Origin: Latrodectus hesperus
Lineage: Eukaryota > Arthropoda > Arachnida > Araneae > Theridiidae
Assembly: GCA_037975125.1 (NCBI GenBank)
Contig: CM075852.1
Span: 18,122,297-18,186,296 of the forward strand
DNA: 64,000 nucleotides
Reading direction: 5' to 3'
Both the position numbers and the translations under genes were made by a program. A model generated the notes under the pieces. The model was not told where the DNA came from. It did no database searches and saw nothing but the letters and a program-made list of their open reading frames with translations. Positions within the stretch are counted from its first letter, which is position 1; each line of letters starts with the position of its first letter. Of this stretch, positions 53,554 through 64,000 are shown piece by piece.

Positions 53554-54450
53554 CTGGGGCCTGAGCAGCTACCAGGCGCGTCGGCAGGTGGTGGATCGCC
53601 GAACGTCCTGTAGGAATGACAGGATAGCCTTGAATATAGAATCAGAGGCCGCGAACCAGCTCCCGTAAACCCTGGTGTGATGTGACCCGTGCCTAGGGCT
53701 ATTTGGCACCGCGGTAATGGTGTCTTAACGGAGCCTCTAGTTGCCTGGCGAACTTCTAGAGCTTTTTTGCCTTGCCCAGTAACTCAGGGAATGCTGGGTG
53801 GACTGTTATATAACCTGAGCTTATTAATTGTTATCTTGTGGCTGAAAAGACACAAGAAATAACAAACCTTTCTGCATTTGCAGGTGAAGCTTCTGAAGTA
53901 GACCTTGCTGAAAAAGACAAGGGAACTCAGAGGCAATCTAGTGAAGGGGCAGCACAGGAGGTAGAAGTGACCTCCAAACCATATTCTTCTGGTGAAAGTC
54001 AGGAAGCTATCGCTAGCATGACTGACTCTCTAACCAGAACCATCTGTGGATCATCAGCGAGGATTGCCTCTGAAATTCTAAGATGCTCTAAGCAGAAGAT
54101 ACATTTAATCGTAGGCTTCATAACTGGGCACTATTATTTCAGAAAACACCTCCATAAAATGGGACTGTTTCAGCAAGACCCTATCTGCAGGAAATGTCAT
54201 GCAAGAGGAAACGGCCAAGCATATCATTTACGAATGCGAGGCCCTTGCCCCCTCCCTAGATTAACTTCTTTAGGCATCATCCATACTAGAGAGTTGCACC
54301 TAGACTCCATTAAAGGTTATTGGACTTTATTAATAAAGTGGGTGACCCGAGCAACTGGAACTAGGAAACATTGGGTTTGGAGTTAACAGTACAAAATGCT
54401 GATAAAAACAGATGTGCCCGATGATATACAAACCCAACTCTAAGAAGAAG
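53554..54450 (+). mobile_element. Internally deleted LINE with intact 5' and 3' ends (897 bp)
   Basis: Begins CTGGGGCCTGAGCAGC with a ~280-bp GC-rich leader, then codes for an N-terminal protein segment joined directly to the C-terminal end of an RNase H LINE polyprotein. It finishes with a short 3' UTR ending CTCTAAGAAGAAG. The RT, endonuclease and most of RNase H are missing, so both ends were kept while the middle was deleted. It lies exactly between two ~370-bp direct repeats. Confidence 0.75.
53838..54386 (+). CDS. Fused LINE reading frame (N-terminal segment + C-terminal tail)
   Basis: 182 codons open from 53838 to TAG-less end TAA at 54384-54386. The first codon is GTG, probably a mutated ATG. 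Residues ~1-70 are polar and acidic (SAFAGEASEVDLAEKDKGTQ), like an ORF1 start. From about residue 75 (SARIASEILRCSKQKIHLIV, then GFITGHYYFRKHLHKMGLF and DPICRKCH) it matches the Cys/His tail after RNase H in Jockey-like LINEs. The rest of the zinc motif is readable in another frame (QEETAKHIIYECEALAP at about 54205-54256), so two compensating shifts scramble the middle before RELHLDSIKG. No enzyme activity is expected. Confidence 0.7.
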   Translation: MAEKTQEITNLSAFAGEASEVDLAEKDKGTQRQSSEGAAQEVEVTSKPYSSGESQEAIASMTDSLTRTICGSSARIASEILRCSKQKIHLIVGFITGHYYFRKHLHKMGLFQQDPICRKCHARGNGQAYHLRMRGPCPLPRLTSLGIIHTRELHLDSIKGYWTLLIKWVTRATGTRKHWVWS

Positions 54451-54830
54451 ATGTGAGAATCACCCCATTCAAATACTCTTAACTATTCCTATATCAATTG
54501 CAAGCTGTGAACTTTCATTCAGCAAATTAAAATTAATTTTGACGCATTTACGATTTACCCTGAATCAAAACCGTCTAAGTGTTAACATTTTTAACTATAG
54601 AAAAAAATTGAAATAATCAACTATGATGAAGTAATTAATTATTTCTCTTCAGCAAAGGTTAGAAAAATGTATCTAGTGTATTATATTATGATTGTAAATT
54701 ACTTCTACTTATATCAATAATAAATATTGAATTATTTCATGTTGAAAACAATGTTTTTTAATATAATTGCAAACATAAAAATCTTTTTAATTAATTCTAA
54801 ATCACGTATGTCCGATTATTCCTTCTACAC
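54451..54830 (+). repeat. Right ~370-bp direct repeat flanking a LINE
   Basis: Second copy of 53186-53553, from ATGTGAGAATCACCCC to TTCCTTCTACAC. Small insertions (for example around 54575 and 54715) make it 380 bp. Confidence 0.9.
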
Positions 54831-55806
54831 TTTTTCGAATCCAATATAAGTTTTTTTTTCTTTCTAACTAGAATTGAATTTTGTTTCAAATTTAAAGCTT
54901 AGGCTTTTAATTAATGTATTTTCGATTATATTTTATAATAGGTATAACATTCTGTTATTATTTGTATTGTATTCTCATTAAAAGTATACTCAATTTATTA
55001 TAATGTATTATATACTTATAGTATACTTTTATTACTTAATACATTTTATTCTCATATTTATATTGTACTAGTATTTTTTTCCAGGGGGCGCCACAAAAGA
55101 TATCGTACCCGGGAGCCAATTATGCTCCTACGACTCTGGACATACATGTAAATTAAAACCAAAGATAGGAAGTTAACTAATTTTTAAATCAGCATTAACT
55201 TATTAGCTGGTTAAAAATTATATCTCAACAAAATATTTACATGTATGAAAAATTGAAGAAATTCTAGAATACAGTAATTATTGACAATTATTATTAACAT
55301 TATACCACTCCATATTAATTAGTTTCAAAAATGACAGCAATATTCATCATTGATTTGTCTCATTTAATTATAAACTCTAATAATAATATTAATCGTTGCT
55401 ATATGACATAAAAGTATACATCGAAAATAGTTCGAAATAAATGTTTATATCGAAAATAGATAGCTAATTAATTTTTAAGCCAACGTTAACTGATAGTTAA
55501 ATATATCTGAAAAAATATATATAAAAATAAGAGAAATTCCAGAAGAGACTATAATAACTATTGACATTCGATATTAATTTTTTTTATTTCGAGAATAATG
55601 TCCATGCAAATAAAATCCAATATACTTTAATCTAGAGTACAAAAAATATATTCGTAAAACCATATATAACAAAAATCATTGCAAACAGAAGGAAAATATA
55701 TTGAATAATAAACAAATTGTTAAAATGAAGCCATATATAATTCAAATACGGTTAAGATTATAAACAGTAGATAGCAACTCCCATTGAATTATTTTCAGGT
55801 AATTTG
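54831..55806. other. AT-rich DNA with a short GC-rich repeat fragment
   Basis: A fragment at about 55083-55145 (GGGGGCGCCAC, CGTACCCGGGAGCC) resembles the end of an interspersed repeat. Nothing else recognised. Confidence 0.4.
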
Positions 55807-56198
55807 TGTTGTTGTTACTTAAGACACTTTTACAAACCAACTCGCTATTCCTTGGCAATGCGAATTTAATTCAATAAGTAGTGTCTTTCGTTTTTTAAGA
55901 AGAGCACCAAAAAGGTGTGAAAGCACGTTTTTGCTCTTTTTTAAAGCATCTGATAGATGGCACCACCAGAGTATCCACTCTTTCATTATTGACATTGATC
56001 TGAAGGGGGAGGTTTTTTTTTCTCCAGACCATTACACCCATGATTACTGCTCAATGACCAACCACAGGACTTTCAATTCAACAGTTTTAACAACCACGTA
56101 TATCGCATGTACTCGGTGGTTCTTTGGCGGGATTGGGAATCGAACCCCGCCCTTCCGGATGGAAGACTGATACCCTAACCACTAAGCTACCACGGTCC
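55807..56198 (-). repeat. Full-length tRNA-derived SINE
   Basis: On the minus strand from 56198 the head has A box TAGCTTAGTGG (complement of 56179-56189) and B box GGTTCGATTCC (complement of 56136-56146), both close to consensus. The body follows and the element ends in a CAACAACA-type tail at 55807-55815. The body at 55820-55950 matches the reverse complement of the SINE at 29388-29621 (CAATGCGAATT, GTCTTTCGTTT, AGAGCACCA, AAGGTG). The head is tRNA-like but lacks a pairing acceptor stem. Likely transcribed by RNA polymerase III and mobilised by a LINE with a similar CAA tail. Confidence 0.8.
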
Positions 56199-59100
56199 AT
56201 GTAATTTGTAACCCAGACATGACTATAAATAGGTTGTTTGTTCTCTTATCGATAAAAGAAATATATTTTTAATGCTGGATATAAGTTATTTTGCCACATT
56301 TTTTAAAGTTAGCTATACCAAATAAATTGCTTTAGTAATGCTCTAAATGATTCCTTTAAATAATTACATACAGATTTGGAAAGGTTCAGTGTGATTGCAG
56401 CAGATATCACACAGACAACACAATTCGAGAGACTTACAATTTACCAGAAATAAAATAAAGATCTTAGTCTACTCTGGAAGAGGCAATATATTCCATATAC
56501 TACATCACAATATTTTACCTCTCTATGAGAATTTTGTGTGAAATATACGACATAGTTTCTTAAATTATTTCATTCGATTTATTAGAGCTTTCTCTTGAGA
56601 ATTTAAAATCTGTATAATTGACTCTAAATTATGATACATATTTTTAATAATTTGCGATTCAAAAGTAATATTTTATAATGAAGGTTTAACAAATAATTAT
56701 TGATTGCTGTGGTCGATTTGTGATCGTTAAGGAAATTTTATATAGTTCACATAAATTACTTTAATAATAATTGATTTATCCTAATGGAATAGTAAATCGA
56801 TGATAACATATTGCTTGGTATTTTGAAGCGCTTTCGTTTGGTGAAGCAACACAAAAATTTTGACAATAAAAACAAATAAATACAATCTAAATAGCACTAA
56901 TAATAAAGACAAAATAAAAACAATCTTATTTTCCCAACAACGTGATTAACTTTGGATACAATCAATGTGTGAAAAAGGACAGCATTTGGTAGTTAAAATA
57001 TTCCATTTTCTTCTATTTATACTTTTTTCAACGTAAATATTCAGCAGTAAGAAATAAAATGTATTTCAGAAGGAAAGGAAAGCAATATTTGGAAAATTTG
57101 TAATCATAAAAATAAAACTTTAATAACAGCAGTCATTGATGAAAAATTTTCAAGGAAATAAATATTCTTGTTCTGATAAATACTTTTCCTTTGACTAGAA
57201 GTTTCTGGAAATTAAATATGCACTTAATATATTTTCATAGAACTAAAAAATATTGAAGAAAATAGTGAAAATATTTGTCAGTATATGTGTAATAAAAAAA
57301 TAATTAAACTAGCTGAGATTTTTCATTCGCTTGATTATCCTTCAAGGATTTTGAGGAATTTAAAGCTTTTCACATTTGTCAACTGAACTCTTTAAGAATA
57401 TTCTTAGACAGAATATGCATTAAATATGCCATGGATAAAAGACTAAAGGGTTTCAGGGGAAAAAAGGCTCGATTTAGATATCTGATAGGACATTACTGTT
57501 TGCAAGACCATCTATGCAGAATTGAAGTCGGATTCTAAGAACTCTGTCAACCTGATTTTTGAACATTTAAATATCTACATTGTGGTTTCTCATTATAAGG
57601 ATATTATTAAAAAATATTGAAGAGCCAGAGTTTAAATGCTATAATTTTTGTAAAAATAAATATTTATCTATGTACATACAATTACCAAATATAAATAATT
57701 ATTAATCAATAAAATGCCAAGTTTTAATTAAAGTTGTTTTAAGTGGAGGTTTGCATTTAAATTTGATAAATGTTTTTGATTATCTTAAATAAATAGAGAA
57801 CAAGGTTTTTGATTTTAAGCAAGTAAAAAAAATTTTCTTAGATAAGAAAAATTTTCTGACCAAAGGAAATTTTTTGATACAAAAATATTTACTTATTTAA
57901 GCAACCCAAAACACAAAATAAAACTTATTGCAGAATAAAAATAACCAAACTAAATAAAATATATACATAAATTATGTTCTTAACATAGAATATTAGTTGA
58001 GATTTTCTTATGTGTAAAGCAAATTTTTTGAAAGGATTGTCTCATAAATAAATGTATTACATACATATGCAAAATGTCTACGTAATCCAAAATAAAAAAG
58101 TGTGTTAAGATATATCTTATTAAAGATACAACTTTTTTAAACAAGTCTCTTGGTATTAAATTTTAAAATACATATACATATATATATACATAATAAACTT
58201 TTGAATGAATCTTTTTTTAAGAATTAAAAATAAATTAAGGCAAATTATTTTACTTGCTAGATTTTAATGACAATTCGAATTTAAATTTACTTTTATAAGG
58301 AGAAAAATTTATCTCAAACATGTAATACCATTAAAAAAATTTAATTGCTGATGAATTATAATGAATTGTTCCCATATTATGTGAATAATTAGTAATAAAC
58401 CCAAACAAACAAAAAATTAATTTTAACATTTTATTAACAAATGTATCTTAGAATTATTTATAAATTTAATATACATATGTAAATGTATACACTGCACTTG
58501 GAAAACTCCAGGTGTTACAGCACGCATAACTATAACAATATGCAATGTTCAAATTAAGTAGCCAGAGTTTAAATAGATAAGATGGTTAATAGAATTAATT
58601 TCAAAGTAATAAAAGAGGATTTTCATAAGAAAAAACTTCCAGCTACTCATTTAAAATATACAATACTACAAATGGAGTAAAGAAAAAATAATTCTAAAGC
58701 AGGAACTGTAAATAGGATAAACTTTTTTGGTGATATAAGCCACCTTTTCATTATCACAGAAAGTAGGAAAATTGATTATATATTAAATTTTAACTAAAAT
58801 TAACAATAAATCTTATTCTTTAAAAATTAATGTTCCAGTATTTGATCAGTAGCTAAATAAACCACTAATATTTTAACATGTTTATAATTTACAATTTTAG
58901 GTATTTATTTATGAATAAATCTGATAGTAAAAAGTCTTTTGATTTAAAATACAAAAAATAACTTTTACATACAATTGTTATTATGTTCGATACATATTTT
59001 TATACTAATGCAACCACTTGATTACATTCTCACAAATAATAAATTATGAATTCACTTGATTTCACTGCCTACAATCAATTTATGTATTCAAAAGAAATTT

Positions 59101-59557
59101 CCTAAAATATTAAAAGTTTAACTTCAAATTCACATTTAAATAGTTAATATTTAATTTGTAGTATATTTCAAAAAGAAAATACGCATTTATCATTAACAAT
59201 TACATAAAATTAGAAGCATAAGTTAAAAAAGTTTTCTCTTCCAGACTGTATACTGCTGGAATAGGTGACATTTATCCCAAAATTTCATTTTTAAAACTAT
59301 TTTAAGAATGAATAAGAAAAATTTTAATAAGCAACTGTTAAGCATTTCATTTTATTACATGTAAAAAGGGATCACTTTTGATTTAGATCTGTGAAAAACT
59401 GTTCTGGGAAAAGTCTTCATATTTTTACTTTTCAAATTTTTATAATCCATGGAAGATGTACTGTTAAAATGTCTTGATGTTAAAATATAACATGATGAAA
59501 TCACGATTTGATTTTTCTTGCTCTTTGATCATGTCAGAGTTTCAGAAACTGTACTGT
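56199..59557. other. AT-rich DNA, possible 3' UTR near its end
   Basis: No gene seen to about 59300. At 57450-57540 a plus-strand frame RFRYLIGHYCLQDHLCRI weakly recalls the LINE tail motif GxxTGHxxLRxHL. AATAAA on the minus strand at 59351-59356 could serve the exon ending at 59558. Confidence 0.35.
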
Positions 59558-59743
59558 TTAGAATCTGATGTGATCTGTTTGCAAAAGGCATGCTTTTATT
59601 GAGTTAGCATGAAAATATGGGGATAACTTTTTCAATATGTAAAACAATCTCCTGTATCTAGAAATATTTTCTCCATTAGGCTGCCCTTGTTCTAACTCTT
59701 TTTGAAATTTCCCATTCATGACAGAACTCAGAAGTGAGCCCAA
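59558..59743 (-). CDS. Likely terminal exon of an unidentified host gene
   Basis: On the minus strand a T-rich tract and ATTTCAG precede 59743. The exon is in phase 0 and runs 61 codons to TAA at 59560-59558: LGSLLSSVMNGKFQKELEQG, then QPNGENISRYRRLFYILKKL and SPYFHANSIKACLLQTDHIR. It looks helical and amphipathic. No stop or shift disrupts it, and a poly(A) signal lies about 200 bases downstream. Upstream exons were not located in 59.8-64 kb. The product is not recognised. Confidence 0.45.
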   Translation of the reverse strand: MGSLLSSVMNGKFQKELEQGQPNGENISRYRRLFYILKKLSPYFHANSIKACLLQTDHIRF

Positions 59744-61328
59744 CTGAAATAAAAAAAAAGTATTACATGAGTGAAACAAATTCTGTCACATTAAGAAACA
59801 ATGAACATAATTCACATCATAGAAATAAATGTAAACTTTATTCTTTAAGGTCATTAATAACATTTAGCACTTAAATAATGATAATGATCTTAGTCCATGA
59901 TATTAGCTACTAATTTTTCACTTCATTTCGCACCTGGCAAAAATTGAAAAAAAATGAATGAAAAAATACATGAAATAAAATTACAGCAATAATGTTTTTA
60001 AATTGCAAGTTTGTAAAATAAATTTCAAATTATCAATCTTTAAATTATAAAGCTAATTTAATCATATTTTGTAAATAAGTCTGATGAAATAGTAAATGAT
60101 TCAAACTATTATTTAAGTAAATAAATGTGTGAGATCATGAAGATTTCGTAGCTGCAAAATTTAACCACATTTGATTTAAATGACTGTAGGTATGAAAATG
60201 TCTTATTTCAAAACTTTTAATAAAGCCATACACATCAAACTGTTATTAAGATTTTAAATTTTAATATATAAAGGAAAAAAAGTTCTATAAAAATAATATG
60301 TTGTTTAAATATTTTTGTAAAATAATGCATGAAAACTACTAAAAATATAAGAAATGTAATTAAATCAAATAATCTATTTAACTATTAAAAAAAATTTCAT
60401 AGTGAAACTCAATTTATCTTTCACAAAGTATAATATGTATGACTTATTACTATTACTTTACTCATTTTAATATGCAATTTTAAGCTTGAAATCAAATTAT
60501 TTGAACTTTCTGATTATACTCATGTAACATTAAAATTGAATTGTTACGCCTTTACATCTCTATAAAATTTCTAGAGAAGTATTTAAATTGTACAAAAAAC
60601 CACTAAGTAAAAATATAGTGATATATCTTGAATACATAAACAGAAATTAATATTTAAAATGAGGGAATTTTACTCATTAAAAATTAACACATGTGAAACT
60701 TGTAAAACAGACAATGTAAAATTAAAACTTTAATATTTTAATTATCATAATTTAAAAGCATTTTGGATCTTTAATATTTATGAAGAAAGATTTGTCTTTC
60801 ACATATATTAAAAAAATATATAAGGAGCAACAGAATTACCATTTGATTGAAAAAAAAATTTTGAGAAATTTTAGAACAAATTAATTTGAGAATATATGCT
60901 ATAAGTATGTTTTCAAACCTGTGGTCTGACCATTAAAAATAAACTTCATGATTTTATGAGTTTAAAGAATTATTTAAATCCATAAACTCAAGATACAGTA
61001 ACACTTTTCTTAAACTTATCATGTAATAATATCAACACAATTGTTTCAATAAGATTCCTATCAATATAATAACTATTAATTAATAAATAATTATTAAGAA
61101 GTATCTTGAATTATAAAACACAATTTGTAATAAAATTAAAATCTTATTTCTCAAATATTTTATTTCATATAAAAAATCTATAATTCTGCAATTTTTTATC
61201 ATTGGAGGATTTAATTGAGCTATTATACAGATAGTAGTACATTGTCCTATTAGTAGACAAATAAGGATTTATCAGAATAAAATTCTAATTAATTCCGTAT
61301 ATTTTGCATAACATAATATTTATAAAAT

Positions 61329-61393
61329 ACATTTAACAATAAAACAATAATGTTACATAATTTATGTAACATTATTGTTTTATTGTTAAATGT
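61329..61393. repeat. Perfect 65-base palindrome
   Basis: 32-base arms (starting ACATTTAACAATAAAACAAT) are exact reverse complements around a single central T at 61361. It may form a cruciform or, in RNA, a perfect hairpin. Confidence 0.95.
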
Positions 61394-63311
61394 TTATCAT
61401 TACATACAAGATTCAGAAAATTAATTGTAAATGCAAGTGATTGAGGTAAATATAAAAACATTGCAGAAGTCATTTTTCTTATATAAAGAATCAGTTTCAC
61501 AACTGCTCAGAAAATTAAACCGATGCTTCCCAAGTTAGAAACTGGAAGAACTGATAACTCTGATTAAATTAGCATTTTTCATAACAAGATCTAATAAATT
61601 TCAGCAATAGATATGACAGATAACATTTCAATATTAAATGATTATTAAAAATAAAATAATTATTTATAAATGCAAAATTAAATAATTTATGACTAAATTC
61701 CTATTTGATTTACAAAACTAGTTTACATAATTATTATATTTACAACTGAATCAAGTAATTAGTTGTATACATTCATGCTTGACATGAGTGATTGTTAAGG
61801 AGAAACTGGCAATTTCAAAAGCTACACTTAATTTTAAATATAGGCTATTTTAAAATTCCTTGAAGTAAATAAATTTTTATAAATTTACATAACATTATTG
61901 CAAAGAAAAAATATTTTAAACAAATGGAAAAGCAAGATTCCAAACAAAAAGAACCTTAAGAGACCTTTCTTGCATAATGGATACTAAATGATAATGTTTA
62001 AAATATTATAAAAAGGATTAGATGCAACTTAATTGCTAAAATTAAATTATTGATAGTCATAAGAAAACAAAGGTTCAAAGGGGTTTTAAAAATTCTACAG
62101 CTGATATTAATTTTTAATTCTAATCATATTTAAAAACAATGGTTACAAGTGTAAAACATTTTGATACTTAAATTTATTCTCTTGCCCAATAAATGAGTTT
62201 CATATTTAAATATTTACACCAAATGAATAAATTAAAATGTGATTCAAACTCTAAATTAACCTTAAATAATAAATAGATACATAGATTACAGATGGCACTC
62301 AGTTTCACAATTTTAAATAAGTTTACAATGAAAACTGCTTTTATGTAGAACATTCACATGCTAGAAAATGTGGTAGTTCGCTGTATTTTAAAAAGCATTA
62401 TAAACTCCTTGTTCAAGAAGTTGTACCTTATAGATCATAATGAAGGGTTCATCACACAAAAACATAAAGATAGAATTTAATTCAAAATTCATGAAACTGA
62501 GTAAACATTAACATGTACTCCCATGTTATGTAGTCATGTAACTAATCACAAATACAATACAAAGGGCAAAAAAAAAAGTCTAAATTTTTACAATCCAAAT
62601 GGAAGTCACCTTAAGAGCAGGGTGATTGAAAAAGACCTGGAAATACTGAGGATTTAGAAATTATTTAATTAAGCAGCTGTTGACAGGTATAAATGGGTCT
62701 AATTTTTATTTAACATTAACAAAATAGATAAGTGTGAATAATCAGGACTTACATAGCTTAATTGGAGCCAGAGGCAAAAACTTCTTTGGAGGCCCCCTCT
62801 GTGCTTCACAACAGTAAAGTTTTTATTTGATTTGACAAACAATTCTTCTTGATTAACAATGTAAAATAAATTTCCTATGCAATTTGGGGGCCCAGAGTAA
62901 CTTCTCCTTAAGTCACTGCCTTAGTCAGACTCTGAATTACATAAATGGTTATCATAATTGCAGAGTTTAAATTAAATTTGCACAGAAAGTGAAACAAATG
63001 AGAATATGTTAGAAATAGTGTGCACTGACATCATTTAAAGTACAAGCAGGAGCTTTCAGTTAAGAGCAGTTCAAGTCAAGATGTGGTGCTGTAATTAATG
63101 TTCATTGCAGAATTAATAAATGTTATAGAAATTAGGTGGAAAAAACTTTAAATAAGTTTATCATTTTTATAAAGAAAATATCTGAAGACAGTTGAATATA
63201 CCTAATTAATATAATAGTATGTATATTCATAAGAATGATATATTCTTAACATATTATATTGATAAATATTTCAGTTTAAGTTTTGGTGCATATTCATATT
63301 ATGTGCAAAAA

Positions 63312-63392
63312 ATATTAAGGAAAAGGATTTGTGAAAGAAAATATTCAGAGAAAATCTGAATATTTACTTTCACAAATCCTTTCTCTTAATAT
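63312..63392. repeat. Near-perfect 37-base inverted repeat
   Basis: Arms 63312-63348 and 63356-63392 around a 7-base loop, with three mismatched pairs. The core is AAGGATTTGTGAAAG / CTTTCACAAATCCTT. Could fold as a stem of ~34 pairs. Confidence 0.9.
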
Positions 63393-64000
63393 AACATTGA
63401 AAAAAAGTCTAAGGCCTACTTAAAAATTAATAAAATTTGCTATACATTTTTGTAGTCATATTTTTACTATTGAATGCTCTCTTACATGATTGATTCTGAG
63501 ATAAGATGATAGCAATAAAAATAAAACTTTGAAAATAAAATACAAGAAACAGATTTTTGTAATAAAATAATTATTAAAAATATTTTATAAGCTTCACAAG
63601 AAATAGAAAAGCAAATACAGTATGATTGAAACATCATTACTTAGGCAAACATTCGTACCAAATTGTTTGTAAGACCCCAAACATTTATAATTTTTTTTTA
63701 CTTATTTTACCATAAGGTTTGGAAATTATTCTAGAAATTACATACTGTAAAATATTAAAGCTATATTTTTGTAATTTTTTTTTTAATTTAAGGGTGTTTA
63801 AATCTCAATTATGTTTATTTATTATTAAAAAATTATTAAATGTCATAAACAAAAATCAACTTATTTAACATTTTTAAAAAGCATCTTAATGTGTCATTAT
63901 TTAAGCATGAGATTTTTTTGTTAAAAATAACATGTTTGTGCAGTGATATGAAGTTTGTTAAAAACACTTAATAGCAATAAAAATACTTGTGTTTGGTTCT

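Larger units (their letters stand above)
59744..64000. other. AT-rich DNA, possibly intron
   Basis: No convincing exon. It holds a 65-base perfect palindrome at 61329 and a long hairpin at 63312. A GC-richer patch at 62755-62940 (GGAGGCCCCCTC, GGGGGCCCAGAG) may be an old repeat. Confidence 0.4.

Noticed and set aside
53186..54830. LTR retrotransposon with ~370-bp LTRs
   Set aside because: Repeats lack TG...CA ends, primer-binding site and polypurine tract, and the interior is a LINE with its own 5' and 3' ends.
56130..56198. tRNA gene on the minus strand
   Set aside because: A and B boxes are present but the acceptor ends do not pair and a SINE body follows.

Overview
The window is AT-rich eukaryotic DNA (long TA microsatellites, spliced exons, non-LTR elements with RNase H, Helitrons, piggyBac, hAT, tRNA-derived SINEs, a DUF4817 transposon protein). 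The mix of DUF4817, RNase H-type LINEs, piggyBac and these SINE bodies suggests an arthropod, most likely an arachnid such as a spider. That assignment is an inference from repeat content. No viral genome, CRISPR array or bacterial operon is visible.

Layout. 0-4 kb: AT-rich, with one possible degraded last exon at 0.8-1.1 kb. 4.35-5.63 kb: a DUF4817 gene (minus) split by a 987-bp piggyBac with a CTAA target duplication. 7.8-14.4 kb: a decayed Helitron with Rep and helicase remnants, itself interrupted by an RNase H LINE tail at 9.95-10.67 kb. 15.1-17.6 kb: SINE-like repeats, a tandem repeat and a 5'-truncated Jockey-type LINE (minus). 21.8-23.35 kb: the best host gene, three in-phase 3' exons on the minus strand with a poly(A) signal; product not recognised. 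25.9-32.4 kb: two copies of a ~600-bp repeat in opposite orientation around a GC-rich island with duplicated NRF1-like sites and SINEs. 33.6 kb: a second promoter-like island. 33.8-36.4 kb: a hAT-type element with exact 8-bp target duplications, no transposase, and a subterminal repeat array. 36.9-40.1 kb: a probable piggyBac holding a frameshifted transposase N-terminus. 42.4-43.1 kb: a hAT MITE beside a likely host exon. 44.1-44.9 kb: a deletion-derived piggyBac. 47.0-48.1 kb: a non-autonomous Helitron with both termini. 53.2-54.8 kb: an internally deleted LINE flanked by ~370-bp direct repeats. 55.8-56.2 kb: a tRNA-headed SINE. 59.6 kb: a likely terminal exon (minus). The rest, including most of 56-64 kb, is AT-rich DNA with no recognisable gene.

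How it fits together. Most of the recognisable sequence is transposable elements in several generations, with nested insertions that give relative ages. All transposase, RT and Rep/helicase reading frames seen are broken, so none of the copies here looks autonomous. Host coding signal is limited to a few small minus-strand exons, so the window probably lies mainly in introns or intergenic DNA. Identities rest on motif recognition by eye; no database search or alignment software was run.
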